Shown piece by piece: positions 8,406 through 17,341 of a stretch of 64,000 nucleotides of DNA. The translations under genes and the position numbers were made by a program. The notes under the pieces are model-generated. The model was given only the letters and a program-made list of their open reading frames with translations. It did no database searches and was not told the DNA's origin. The DNA is taken from contig NZ_JACBZS010000001.1 of assembly GCF_013408305.1 (NCBI RefSeq), positions 1,550,001 to 1,614,000 of the forward strand, read 5' to 3'. Positions within the stretch are counted from its first letter, which is position 1. Each line of letters begins with the position of its first letter. This DNA comes from Naumannella cuiyingiana. GTDB taxonomy: Bacteria > Actinomycetota > Actinomycetes > Propionibacteriales > Propionibacteriaceae.

Positions 8406-10256
8406 TCAGCGCCGGCGACGCAACGCCAGCAACCCGGCACCGGCCGCGGCGACCAGCAGCAGGACTCCGCCCAGCACCGCGCCCCAGATCGGGAAACCGA
8501 AGCCCGGGGCCGACGCTTCTGGGCCCTCGGGCGATTCGCCCGGTGTGCCGGCCGACGGCTGCGCGCTCGGCACCGGCTCGGCGTACTCGGGCAAGCCGTC
8601 CGGCTGGCCGTCGACGGCCACGTCGAGGCGGATGTCCAGCGGGCGGCCGACCTGATCGGGCCCGACCGAGGCCACCTCCACCGCGATGAAGTAGTCCCCG
8701 CCCTGGGACGCCGCGGCGACCGTGCGGCTCTCGCTCTCCCGGTTGCGCACGCGAATCTCCGGGGTCGCGACGCTGACCGTCTGGGCGTTGCCCGCCTGGA
8801 TCACGGCGGACGCCCCCTCGCCGAGGGCCGCGCGACCCGGGGCGAACAGCCCGATCCTGCTGGTCACGACCTCCGCCGGGGTGGCCATGCCGTTCTTGGC
8901 GCCCGGCCTCGGCACCGTGAGCGACGCCCGCAACTGCTGGCCCGGCTCGAGCGGCACCCGGTAGACCCGGGTCTCGCCGACGGTGATGGTGTCGTCCCAG
9001 CTTCCCGTGCCGACATCGGGCGCGTCGCTGAACGCGGTCCCGCCGTCGACCTCCTCGACCTTGCCGCCGCTCACCGCGCGTGCCTGCGGTACGCCGTCCT
9101 CCGGTGGCGGCAGCCGGTCGAGATTGGTGATCGCCGGCTCGTCGTCGATCATCAGCTCGATGTCGGTCGCCGCGTCGTTGTTGAACGCGCCGGCCTGCCG
9201 GCTCACCTCCAGCACCAACGGGCCGGCGGCACAGTCCGGATTGCTGGTCCGGTCGCTGCGCACCCCAAGACCCACCACGGCCGCCGCCTGATAGGCCGCC
9301 TGAGCCGTGCTCGAGCTGTCACAGGAATCCCCGCCGGGGGTCTGCAGGTCGATGCCCCAGATGTCCTGGTTCATCCCGTCGGCGGTCGGCGCCGCCGTGA
9401 TCGCGGCGAACCCGGCGCTGATCGTGCCGCCCGGGGATCGCTCGATCCGGTAGTACTTCTTCTCCCCGGGGCGGGCGATGGTGTCGAGGTATTGTCCGGC
9501 GGCCAGCGGCGGCGCTCCGTCCGGGGCGCTCGCTCCGGACACCGGCTGTCCGTTCAGCCCGAACGGTCGCAGGGCGCGGCGCGCCAGGCGGCGGATGGAC
9601 TCGGCCAGGTCCTCGGCGTCGTCGGCGTCGTAGTAGGAGCCGTTGCCGGCGTCGGCGATGCACCGCAACTGCTCGCGGGCCTTGGCGTTCACGCCGAATC
9701 CGACCGCATTGAACTGCAGGTCGACCCCGGCATCGGCCAGCTTCTTGGCCGAGGCGCAGGGATCGGGTACGCAGTTCTCCTCGCCGTCGGAGATCAGCAC
9801 CACCATCCGCTTGCCGCTGTCACCGAGGTCGCCGACCGTCTGCTCCAGCGCGTAGGCCATCGGCGTCTCGCCCTTGGCGTCGAAGGAGTCCGCGGCGGCG
9901 TACATCTTCTGCTTGTCCAGCGGGCCGAGCGGCATCACGACCTTGCTGTCCCGGCAGGCCTTGGGGTTCTCCTCCTTCGGCTCGGCGATCTCGGAGCCGT
10001 AGACCCGCAGCCCGACCTGGGTGCCGGCCGGCAGGGCGTCGGCGACCTGGCGCAGTGCGCTGCGGGCGGCGGCCAGGCGCGTCTCGCCGGACGGCAGCTT
10101 CTCGTTCATCGAGCCCGACACGTCGAGCAGCAGCATCACGCGCGCGGCATCGTCCGGGCCGGCGGCCCGCACCGTGCCGGGCGCGAAGATCAGCGACAGC
10201 ACCGCCAGCGGCGCGATCAGCATGCGAACGACGGACGCGCGCGATTTCGTGAACAC
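8406..10256 (-). CDS. Secreted, membrane-anchored von Willebrand A domain protein
   Basis: About 616 residues from GTG 10256, which has an AAGGAAGG site eight bases upstream; GTG 10265 is also in frame. A signal peptide (VVRMLIAPLAVLSLIFAPGTVRA) is followed by a VWA domain with an intact MIDAS motif (LLLDVSGSMNE) and VLISDGEENC. The next 350 residues are probably beta-rich, with QYLDTIARPGEKKYYRI resembling extracellular C-terminal prepeptidase-like repeats. An acidic Pro/Ser linker and a C-terminal membrane helix ending LLALRRRR follow. There is no LPXTG-type motif before that helix, so it is probably a membrane-tethered surface protein. A metal-dependent binding role is likely; the partner is unknown. 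Confidence 0.82.
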   Translation of the reverse strand: MFTKSRASVVRMLIAPLAVLSLIFAPGTVRAAGPDDAARVMLLLDVSGSMNEKLPSGETRLAAARSALRQVADALPAGTQVGLRVYGSEIAEPKEENPKACRDSKVVMPLGPLDKQKMYAAADSFDAKGETPMAYALEQTVGDLGDSGKRMVVLISDGEENCVPDPCASAKKLADAGVDLQFNAVGFGVNAKAREQLRCIADAGNGSYYDADDAEDLAESIRRLARRALRPFGLNGQPVSGASAPDGAPPLAAGQYLDTIARPGEKKYYRIERSPGGTISAGFAAITAAPTADGMNQDIWGIDLQTPGGDSCDSSSTAQAAYQAAAVVGLGVRSDRTSNPDCAAGPLVLEVSRQAGAFNNDAATDIELMIDDEPAITNLDRLPPPEDGVPQARAVSGGKVEEVDGGTAFSDAPDVGTGSWDDTITVGETRVYRVPLEPGQQLRASLTVPRPGAKNGMATPAEVVTSRIGLFAPGRAALGEGASAVIQAGNAQTVSVATPEIRVRNRESESRTVAAASQGGDYFIAVEVASVGPDQVGRPLDIRLDVAVDGQPDGLPEYAEPVPSAQPSAGTPGESPEGPEASAPGFGFPIWGAVLGGVLLLVAAAGAGLLALRRRR

Positions 10257-10382
10257 CGATCGCACCTTCCTTCCGTGGGTCAGGCTGCACTATGCCAGCT
10301 TCCATGCGCGCGGTGGAGGTTGCTCGGCACACCGGGCGCAGGCTCGTCCGGCGCGTGCGACCGTCCTGCCATAGTGGGCGGG

Positions 10383-11564
10383 GTGATCGACAATCTGCCC
10401 GGCTGGGACGACTCGGCGCGGGTGCGCGAGTGGCCGGGCCTGCCGGCCGTGACGGGTACGCTGCGCGCCGACGCGTGCGTGATCGGGCTCGGCGGTTCGG
10501 GGCTGGCGGCGATCGAGGAGCTGCTCGACCGCGGCGCCTCGGTGATCGGCATCGACGCCGGGCGCGTCGCCGCGGGCGCGGCCGGCCGCAACGGCGGTTT
10601 CCTGATCGGCGGGCCGGCCGTCCCGCTCGCCGCCGAGACGCCCGGCTGGGATCTGTCGGACAAGATCGAATTGTGGCGGCGCACCCGGGTCGAGCTTGAT
10701 CATCTGGAGTCGGTACTCGGGTCGACGATCATCACGCGCTGCCCGTGGATCAACATCGCCGGCATGATCGGCGGCCCGCGCAGCGCCGAGGAGGAGGCCT
10801 GGGAGGCCGCGGAGTATGCACGCCTCGACGCCGATCGTCGGGCACTGCGGCGGATCGGGATCCGCGCGGTCGAGCACGCCGACCCGCTCGGCCGGGGGTT
10901 CGCGGTGCCCGAGCAGGCGCGGATGAATCCCGCCGAGCGTGCGCTGCGGCTGGCCGAGCTGGTCGTCCAGCGGGGCGCGAGGTTGTTCGAGCACAGCCGG
11001 GCCAAGGTGATCGGGCCCGGCCGGGTGACACTGGCGGACGGAGCGATCGAGGCCGCGATCATCATCGTCGCGGTCGACGGGCGGCTCGACCTGCTGGTGC
11101 CGCAGCTCGCGCCGCTGGTGCGTACCCATCGGCTGCAGATGCTGGCAACCGCGCCGCTTCGCCGAAGGGTCCTGCCCCGGGCGGTCGTCAGCGCGCGGAG
11201 CGGCTATGAGTGGTTGCAGCAAGATGCCGCGGGACGGCTGCTGCTCGGCGGCGGCCGGGACCGGCACGCCGCCGACGAGCAAACCCCCGATGACCGGCCG
11301 ACGGCACCGGTGCAGGACTGGATCGAGACAGTCGTGGGGCGCGTCGCCGGTCCGGGCGTACCGATCACCCACCGGTGGGCCGCCTCCGTCGGCTACACCG
11401 AAGATCAGCGGGCGCTGTGCGTACCGGTCGACGAAGGGGTGGTCGCGGTCGGCGGCTACTCCGGCCACGGGAACCTGGTCGGCCCGGTGGCCGCGCGGGC
11501 CGCGGTCGCGCACGCGCTGGCGGGCGAGCCGATCGGCGGCTGGTTCCGCTCGACCCTCCCGTAA
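10383..11564 (+). CDS. FAD-dependent oxidoreductase, DAO family
   Basis: A 393-residue protein from GTG 10383. A Rossmann FAD-binding motif sits at residues 28-45 (ACVIGLGGSGLAAIEELL), followed by GIDAGRVAAGAAGRNGGFL. This Gly-rich GRNGG block is typical of the D-amino-acid-oxidase/glycine-oxidase-like family (YgaF, PuuB). The C-terminal flavin motif is VGGYSGHGNLVGPVAAR. Such enzymes oxidise amines or amino acids, with electron transfer to FAD and usually O2. The substrate cannot be read from sequence. It is divergent from the VWA gene and 54 bp before the DUF2236 gene, which might be co-transcribed. Confidence 0.85.
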   Translation: MIDNLPGWDDSARVREWPGLPAVTGTLRADACVIGLGGSGLAAIEELLDRGASVIGIDAGRVAAGAAGRNGGFLIGGPAVPLAAETPGWDLSDKIELWRRTRVELDHLESVLGSTIITRCPWINIAGMIGGPRSAEEEAWEAAEYARLDADRRALRRIGIRAVEHADPLGRGFAVPEQARMNPAERALRLAELVVQRGARLFEHSRAKVIGPGRVTLADGAIEAAIIIVAVDGRLDLLVPQLAPLVRTHRLQMLATAPLRRRVLPRAVVSARSGYEWLQQDAAGRLLLGGGRDRHAADEQTPDDRPTAPVQDWIETVVGRVAGPGVPITHRWAASVGYTEDQRALCVPVDEGVVAVGGYSGHGNLVGPVAARAAVAHALAGEPIGGWFRSTLP

Positions 11565-11618
11565 CTGGTCGCGGCCCGCGCGACCTCGGCGCGCGCCGGG
11601 GCGAGCTAGCGTGGCGAG

Positions 11619-12518
11619 ATGCCACCGATCCCCCGGCCAGCGATCCCCCGCGGCGAGATCGCCGCGTTCGCCCGCGGCAGCGTCCGGAGGGCGCGGGTGG
11701 CCACGGCCGACGCCATCCGGGACCGGATCGCCGGTGCGGATCGGCGCGAGCGGGCCCGGGAGATCTGGGCCACGCCGGGCCCGCGTCGGTTCGCCCCCGA
11801 GGATCCGATCTGGCGCGTGCACAACGATCCGGCGATGTTCACGGGTGGCCTGGCCGCGCTGCTGCTGCAGTCGCTGCACCCGCTGGCGATGGCCGGCGTG
11901 GCGGGGCACAGCGGCTACCGGGGCGATCCGTGGGGCCGGCTGCAGCGCACCAGCGACTACATCGCCGCAACCACCTACGGCACCGTCGAGGAGGCCGACC
12001 GGGCGATCGGCCGCGTGCGGGCCATCCATGATCGGGTACGCGGCCGCGACCCGCGCGGGATCGCCTACCGGGCCAGCGATCCGCACCTGCTGGCCTGGGT
12101 GCATGCCGCCGAGGCGACGGCCTTCCTCGCGGCCTACCAGACGTTCGGGCCCGCGCCGCTGACGCCGGCCGACGCGGACCGCTATGTCGCCCAGCTCGGC
12201 GGGATCGCCGCCCGGCTCGGGGTGATCGACCCGCCGGGCGACACCCGGTCGCTGCACGCGGTGATCGAGGCGTACCGCCCGGAGCTGCAGGTCACGCCGG
12301 CGGCGCGCGACACCGCGGCCTTCCTGCTCCGCGAGCCGCCGCTGCCGGCCGCGGCCCGGCCCGTCTACGCCGGGCTGGCGGCGGGCGCGGTCGCGCTGCT
12401 GCCCGGCTGGGCGCGGCGCGAGCTGGGGCTGCGGCCCTCGCGCGGCGGGCGGTTGGCCGGGTCGGGCGCGACCCGGCTCACCCGGTGGGCGCTCACGGGC
12501 GCGCCCCCGCACCGATGA
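11619..12518 (+). CDS. Oxygenase MpaB family (DUF2236) protein
   Basis: A 299-residue protein with the DUF2236/MpaB/Lcp-like features PIWRVHNDPAMFTGGLAALL, LHPLAMAGVAGHSGYRGDP and SDPHLLAWVHAAEATAFLAA. Conserved histidines (LHPLAM, GHSGY, DPHLLAWVHA) are expected haem or metal ligands in this family, which includes rubber latex-clearing protein and the fungal MpaB oxygenase. The N-terminus (IPRGEIAAFARGSVRR) lacks a signal peptide, so it is probably cytoplasmic. The substrate is unknown. Its TGA stop is immediately followed by the convergent stop of the lamin-tail gene. Confidence 0.87.
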   Translation: MPPIPRPAIPRGEIAAFARGSVRRARVATADAIRDRIAGADRRERAREIWATPGPRRFAPEDPIWRVHNDPAMFTGGLAALLLQSLHPLAMAGVAGHSGYRGDPWGRLQRTSDYIAATTYGTVEEADRAIGRVRAIHDRVRGRDPRGIAYRASDPHLLAWVHAAEATAFLAAYQTFGPAPLTPADADRYVAQLGGIAARLGVIDPPGDTRSLHAVIEAYRPELQVTPAARDTAAFLLREPPLPAAARPVYAGLAAGAVALLPGWARRELGLRPSRGGRLAGSGATRLTRWALTGAPPHR

Positions 12519-12992
12519 TCAACAGCGCTTCGTGCCGGTCGCGTTCTTCTGGTATGCGCAACTGGTGACGACCCTGCTGCCACCCGGGGCGAGCAGGTAG
12601 GCCGTGTCCCCGGTGTTGTTCCAGACGTAGCTGGTCTTGCCCCAGTAGAGATCGCGCGATCCGTTGCGGCCCTTCCCGGTGTGCACGATCACGGACGTCC
12701 GCGGCTTCAGCGTGAAGCCCCGCGGGAAGGCGTACACGTGGTTCTGCTTGTCCTTGATCCGGTAGCCGGTGAGGTTGATCGACTTCGAGCCGGTGTTGCG
12801 CAGCTCGATGGTCTCGCGGACCAGTTGCCGGTTGGTGTTGTGGTCGGGGCCGGAGGGGTCGGCGACGAAGCTGCCGAACCGCAGCGGCGAGGCGGCGTGG
12901 GCCGGCGCGGCGGAGCCGAGCAGGGCGCAGGCTGACAGCAGGGCACAGATCATGGCGGGGGCGAGGATGCGGGCGAGGCGAGGCAGGGGCAT
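12519..12992 (-). CDS. Secreted lamin-tail domain protein
   Basis: A 157-residue protein with a signal peptide (LARILAPAMICALLSACALLG ending AHA-A) and a single lamin-tail (LTD) domain. The domain motifs are ETIELRNTGSKSINLTGYRI, VYAFPRGFTLKPRTSVIVHT and GDTAYLLAPGGSRVVTSCAY. Bacterial LTD domains are small Ig-like beta-sandwiches found on secreted or cell-surface proteins and nucleases. Here the domain stands alone, with Cys147 near YQKNATGTKRC suggesting a C-terminal disulfide. An alternative lipobox reading (LSAC) exists within the signal peptide, but the following AHAA cleavage site is better placed. Confidence 0.85.
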   Translation of the reverse strand: MPLPRLARILAPAMICALLSACALLGSAAPAHAASPLRFGSFVADPSGPDHNTNRQLVRETIELRNTGSKSINLTGYRIKDKQNHVYAFPRGFTLKPRTSVIVHTGKGRNGSRDLYWGKTSYVWNNTGDTAYLLAPGGSRVVTSCAYQKNATGTKRC

Positions 12993-13268
12993 GGCGACTT
13001 CCTTGTACGCGGGGTGCTGACGGCAGGGTCACCCGCCGGTCGGCGCCCGCGCGGGCTCCGATCGAGGGATGAGGAGGGTTTGCCCGCACGTTCGGAGAGG
13101 CCGTCGCCGCAGGGCGAGCATAAGTTAGCCCTCTTAACTGTCGCGCGCAACTTCGCTGTCGCCGGCCGTTGCGGTGAACACTCCGGAAACTTCGGCGACA
13201 CCTCTTGCCAGCGAGGCGGCGGGCATCGAAGAGTGGGGGTCTCACGCCCGATTCACAAAGGATTCCCC
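12993..13268 (+). promoter_or_regulatory. Intergenic region upstream of the nucleotidase, likely divergent promoters
   Basis: This 276-bp gap between divergent genes holds no credible CDS. It contains a relatively AT-rich stretch at about 13120-13140 with an imperfect inverted repeat (GTTAG-CCCTC-TTAAC), a possible operator. An AAAGGA ribosome-binding site lies just before ATG 13269. A single GGTGAAC (13172-13178, the reverse complement of a PHO-box half GTTCACC) is present without a clear second repeat. No defined promoter can be placed with confidence. Confidence 0.35.
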
Positions 13269-15539
13269 ATGCACAAGTCCGGTTGGCTGCGGATTGCGGC
13301 CTCCGTCTGCGCCGTCGGCCTGATCGGCGGCGCCGGCGCCTCGGTGGCGCAGGCCGCCCCGTCCGAGACGCCGAACCCGCAGGAGCGGGCGGCGGCCGCC
13401 GACTGCGCCGCTCCGGCCCAGCTCACCTTGCTGAACTTCAACGACTTCCACGGCCGCATCGCGTCGAGCCGCCCGGACACCGTGCAGTTCTTCGGCACCA
13501 TCGAGGAGCTGCGCGCCGAGGCCGGCGAGGAGAACACGATCGTCGCCGCCGCCGGCGACTCGATCGGCGGGTCGCTGTTCGCATCCGCCTCCCAGCGTGA
13601 CCAGCCGACGATCGACGCCTTCAACGCCGCCGGCGTGGACACCGCGGCCGTGGGCAACCACGAGTTCGACAAGGGCTTCGACGATCTGACCGGACGGGTC
13701 ATCCCGGCGGCCGACTTCAGCTATCTCGGCGCCAATGTCTACGACAAGGGCACCGAGAACCCGGCGCTGGAGGAGTACGAGATCTTCGAGCGCGCGGGCC
13801 TGCGCGTCGCCGTGATCGGCGCCGTCACCCAGGAGACGCCCGACATCGTGGTCAAGGAGGGCGTCGCCGATCTCGACTTCGGCGATCCCGTCGCCGCCGT
13901 GAATCGGGTCGCCGACAAGCTCACCGATGGCGACGACGCCAACGGCGAGGCCGATGTGATCGTCGCCGAGATCCACGAGGGCGGCCCGGACGGCGGCGGT
14001 TCGCTGGCCGAGAACGAGCAGGCCCGCCCGGCCTTCGCCTCGCTCGTGCAGGACCTGAGCCCCAAGGTGCAGGCGGTCTTCACCGCGCACACCCACCAGG
14101 CCTACGTCTTCGACGGGCCGGTGCCGGGCACCGACCAGACCCGTCCCGTGACCCAGGCCGGCAGCTACGCGGGCCTGGTCACCCGGGTCCAGCTCAATGT
14201 GGACCCCGCCACCGGCGAGACCTGCACCTACACCGCGGAGAACCTCGAGCTGACCGACACCCCGGTCGATGACCTGGTGGCCGAGTACCCGCGCGTGGCG
14301 CAGGTGCAGCAGATCGTCACCGATGCCCTCGCCGAGGCGGCCGAGATCGGCGAGGAGCCGATCGGCAAGGCCGCGGGCGCGCTGGCCAGGCCGGGTCGCT
14401 ACGACCCCGCCGAGGGCCGCTACATCGACGACCGCAGCGGTGAGTCGACGATCACCAATGCCGTGGCGAACATGTTCAGCGACGAGTTGAGCGAGCGTAC
14501 CGGCCAGACCGTGATCGGCGTCCAGAACCCGGGCGGTACGCGTGCCGATCTGTGCGCCCCGTCGGGTGATCAGAACAACCCGTGCGCCGACGAGGCGTTC
14601 ACGATCACCTACGGGCAGGCGGCCTCGATCCTGCCGTTCGCGAACACGCTGATGACCACGACGCTGACCGGCGAGCAGTTCAAGACGATGCTGGAGCAGC
14701 AGTGGTCGGTCGACGAGGACGGCAACGTGACGGGATCGTTCCTGCGCCTCGGCCTGTCGGACGGTGTCTCCTACACCTACGACGAATCGCGCGAGTTGGG
14801 CGACCGGATCACCTCGATCACCATCGACGGCAAGCCGATCGACCCGGCTGGTGAATATGTCGTGGGTTCGGGCAACTTCCTGCTCGGCGGCGGCGACAAC
14901 TTCCATGTCTTCACCGAGACCACGCCGGTCGACTCCGGCCTGGTTGATCTTGATGCGTGGGTCTCTTGGCTGCGCGGAACCGAGGACGATCCGATCGCCC
15001 CGTCCTTCGTCAAGCGCGGTCTGGCGGTCACCCCGACCCCGACCGAGCTGAAGGTCGGCGAGCCCACGACGATCAAGGTCGATCAGCTCGACTTCACCGG
15101 CGGCTTCCCGGTGCAGAACACCGAGCTGATCGCCACGATCGGCGATGTCGAGGTCGGCAGGGCCGCCGTGGCCGACGGTTCGGTCGCCGCCCTGACCCTG
15201 AACCTGCCCGCGTCGGTGCCGAACGGCGAGCAGCAGCTCGTGCTCACCGCGCCGGACTCCGGCACCACCGTGTCGATCCCCGTCACCGTGAGCGGCGGTT
15301 CGGCCGTGACGCCCACCGGCGAGCCCAGCCCGACCGGCGAGCCGACCGCGTCGCCCAGCCCCACCGCTACGCCCGGCCCGACCGGCACCGCCTCGCCGAA
15401 CCCCGGCCCGGGTGACGGCGACGGCTCGGGCCCGCGCCCGCCGCTGGCCGACACCGGTGGCCCCGCGGGCCTGATCGCCCTGATCGGCCTCGGTGCCGCC
15501 ACCGCCGGCATCGCCATGGCATCGCGCCGCCGCGGCTGA
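13269..15539 (+). CDS. Cell-wall-anchored 5'-nucleotidase/UshA-type metallophosphatase
   Basis: A 756-residue secreted phosphoesterase. It has a signal peptide (1-30), a calcineurin-like metallophosphatase domain (LLNFNDFHGRI near 55, AAAGDSIGGS near 98, VGNHEFDKGFDD near 125, TAHTHQAY near 277) and a 5'-nucleotidase C-terminal domain (about 380-570, with NPGGTRADL and GQAASILPFANTL). An Ig-like segment, a Pro/Ser/Thr-Gly wall-spanning linker and a sorting signal LADTG (about 726-730), hydrophobic helix and RRRG tail follow. LAxTG is typical of class E sortase substrates. It should dephosphorylate extracellular nucleotides for phosphate or nucleoside scavenging. An AAAGGA ribosome-binding site precedes the chosen ATG. 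Confidence 0.92.
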   Translation: MHKSGWLRIAASVCAVGLIGGAGASVAQAAPSETPNPQERAAAADCAAPAQLTLLNFNDFHGRIASSRPDTVQFFGTIEELRAEAGEENTIVAAAGDSIGGSLFASASQRDQPTIDAFNAAGVDTAAVGNHEFDKGFDDLTGRVIPAADFSYLGANVYDKGTENPALEEYEIFERAGLRVAVIGAVTQETPDIVVKEGVADLDFGDPVAAVNRVADKLTDGDDANGEADVIVAEIHEGGPDGGGSLAENEQARPAFASLVQDLSPKVQAVFTAHTHQAYVFDGPVPGTDQTRPVTQAGSYAGLVTRVQLNVDPATGETCTYTAENLELTDTPVDDLVAEYPRVAQVQQIVTDALAEAAEIGEEPIGKAAGALARPGRYDPAEGRYIDDRSGESTITNAVANMFSDELSERTGQTVIGVQNPGGTRADLCAPSGDQNNPCADEAFTITYGQAASILPFANTLMTTTLTGEQFKTMLEQQWSVDEDGNVTGSFLRLGLSDGVSYTYDESRELGDRITSITIDGKPIDPAGEYVVGSGNFLLGGGDNFHVFTETTPVDSGLVDLDAWVSWLRGTEDDPIAPSFVKRGLAVTPTPTELKVGEPTTIKVDQLDFTGGFPVQNTELIATIGDVEVGRAAVADGSVAALTLNLPASVPNGEQQLVLTAPDSGTTVSIPVTVSGGSAVTPTGEPSPTGEPTASPSPTATPGPTGTASPNPGPGDGDGSGPRPPLADTGGPAGLIALIGLGAATAGIAMASRRRG

Positions 15540-15555
15540 TCCAGCGGGTACGCAG

Positions 15556-15587
15556 AGCGCGCCTCGGCCTTCGGGCCGGGGCGCGCT
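15556..15587 (+). terminator. Rho-independent-like terminator after the nucleotidase
   Basis: A hairpin with 14-bp arms (one mismatch) and a TTCG tetraloop lies 17 bp after the nucleotidase stop: AGCGCGCCTCGGCC against GGCCGGGGCGCGCT. It is followed by TCGCGTTTCG, a weak T-rich tail. It also lies 30 bp from the stop of the convergent M16 gene and could serve both directions. Confidence 0.75.
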
Positions 15588-15617
15588 TCGCGTTTCGTCG
15601 CGGCAAGCGGCGGGTCC

Positions 15618-17282
15618 TCAGTCGTCACCGTCGGTGAACAGATAGGTCCCGGCGACGAGGGCTCCGAATCCGACGGCGGCGCAGAGCAGCCACAGACGGT
15701 TCCAACCGAAGAACGGCGCAGCCAGCATGCCGAGCCAGGCGACGGTCAGACCAATCAGGCCCAACACTCGGATGAGGTCTCGTCGCCAGGTGGGCAGGGA
15801 CTGCCCAATCGCGCGCAGGTTCGCCCACAATGACAGCGGCAGGGGGATCTCGTCGACCCGCCGGCGAGGTCGTGGCAGGTGCAACTCCGCCGGCACCATC
15901 GCGTCCAGCGATCCGGCAAGACCCTCGCCGTCCGACCACAGAGTGGGCTCGATGACCGTGGCCCATCCGGATCTGTCGATGAGGTCTCGCCGGCCATCTC
16001 GATAGCTGATCATCCCGACGAGCTCATCGGTTCGCGTCGATACCCCTCGGTCACCGTCCCAGAGCTGAACGGTGTCTCGCGTGATGATCAACCGCGAGGG
16101 ATCGAGCGGCGCCCGCGCGCGGCGAACCGATCCGGCGATCTGCGCTGATTGCGCGGGCCGCGTCAGCGCACGCAACCCGCTGGGCCAGCCGCTGCCCGGA
16201 CCGATGCCGACCATGAGCGAGCCCAGCAGTTGCTGTGCCGCCGCAGCGACCGCGTCGGCATCGATCGATGCCAGCTCGGCCAACCTCTCCTCCGTAGTTC
16301 TCACCGGGCGCCCGTGCAGATGATCATCTGCCGCCAGATGGGCGAATGCCATCTCGCGATACGGATCCCTCAGGTCCTGGTGGTACCGCTCGATGACGTC
16401 CTTCACGACGCGATCGGCGAGGCCGCCCTCGGCGGCACACCGGACGATGTCGATCATCGCCGCGGGAAGACCGGCTCGCAGCCGCGCGTTGGCATCGCTG
16501 CCGCAACACACGATGAAGGTCGATCCGTCGACTCGCTCGTGGATCGACCATGGCGCGTAGGCCCCGCCCACGGCGTCTCGGAAACGTCGGTGCATCAACT
16601 CCTGCAACACGGCGGCCAGCACGTCGGGATGATCGGTGACGGCGCCGGACACGACCGCGGGTAGATCTGGTACCCGGTAACCCACGGGGAGGTCGTCCTC
16701 CACCGGCGCCGCCCGGACCAGCGGCCGAAGGCACCCGTCGGGCAGCTCGAGGACGAGCCCGTCGGGCGGCCCATCGAGCACCAACGCGGCATTGCCGTTG
16801 GTGAAGTGTTCGCGCATCATCCGGGCCAGCACGGCAGCCTCCGCCCTGACCAGCCCGGGCTCGTCATAGTCCGCCAGTCCCGGCCCTTGCGCGCCGTAGC
16901 GCTGAGCAAGCGCGGTGCGCATCGGGCTGTGAGGACGCGCAGCCGACTCCGCGCGTAACACCGAGAGCTCGCGCTGAAGGTGAGAGAGCTCGGGGTAGGC
17001 GAGCCATCGGCACGTCCGCGTCAACGCTTCGATCACCCGGTCCCGCGGCCCATCGGCGCTCAGCCGACACATCAACAGACCGACGTGACCGTTCATCTGC
17101 AGCGCGCCGCGATCGCCGTCGGCCAACGCGAGGTGTTCCACCAGGTGAGTCCACCCCGACGTGGCGAAGGTCTCGTCGGCGAGCCCGCGTCGGAAGATCA
17201 ACGAAGCCGACAGCGTGGGTCGCCCCGTCTCGACCCAGAACACCGGCACGCCGGCGACATCGCCCGCCCGCACCCCCGCCAT
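15618..17282 (-). CDS. Divergent M16-like metallopeptidase with C-terminal membrane segments
   Basis: A 554-residue protein. The N-terminal half resembles an M16 (pitrilysin/PqqL-like) domain: a zinc motif HLVEH near residue 46 in WTHLVEHLALADG, HxxEH order as in M16. A downstream acidic helix (LQRELSVLRAESAAR) could supply the distal glutamate. The middle region (RRFRDAVGGAYAPWSIHER) resembles the inactive half-domain of M16 proteins. The C-terminus has two hydrophobic helices (LGLIGLTVAWLGMLAAPF and LWLLCAAVGFGALVAGTYLF). The membrane tail and the lack of a signal peptide are unusual for M16. Codon use is less G/C-ending than in neighbours, which may indicate acquisition. Confidence 0.72.
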   Translation of the reverse strand: MAGVRAGDVAGVPVFWVETGRPTLSASLIFRRGLADETFATSGWTHLVEHLALADGDRGALQMNGHVGLLMCRLSADGPRDRVIEALTRTCRWLAYPELSHLQRELSVLRAESAARPHSPMRTALAQRYGAQGPGLADYDEPGLVRAEAAVLARMMREHFTNGNAALVLDGPPDGLVLELPDGCLRPLVRAAPVEDDLPVGYRVPDLPAVVSGAVTDHPDVLAAVLQELMHRRFRDAVGGAYAPWSIHERVDGSTFIVCCGSDANARLRAGLPAAMIDIVRCAAEGGLADRVVKDVIERYHQDLRDPYREMAFAHLAADDHLHGRPVRTTEERLAELASIDADAVAAAAQQLLGSLMVGIGPGSGWPSGLRALTRPAQSAQIAGSVRRARAPLDPSRLIITRDTVQLWDGDRGVSTRTDELVGMISYRDGRRDLIDRSGWATVIEPTLWSDGEGLAGSLDAMVPAELHLPRPRRRVDEIPLPLSLWANLRAIGQSLPTWRRDLIRVLGLIGLTVAWLGMLAAPFFGWNRLWLLCAAVGFGALVAGTYLFTDGDD

Positions 17283-17341
17283 GCGGGGACGATAGCGGAG
17301 CGGCGCCGTCGCCGCCGTCCTTCCGCGCCGCCGTGCAGCGA

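Noticed and set aside
13120-13140. DtxR/IdeR iron box before the nucleotidase
   Set aside because: GTTAGCCCTCTTAAC is only a partial match to the TTAGGTTAGSCTAACCTAA consensus and the target is not an iron gene.
13172-13178. PHO box upstream of the nucleotidase
   Set aside because: One half-site (GGTGAAC) is present but the second 7-mer of the direct repeat is not.
13242-14906. Long antisense open frame of 554 codons opposite the nucleotidase
   Set aside because: It mirrors the codon structure of the real gene, has Arg/Gly/Val-rich low-complexity translation and no recognisable domain.
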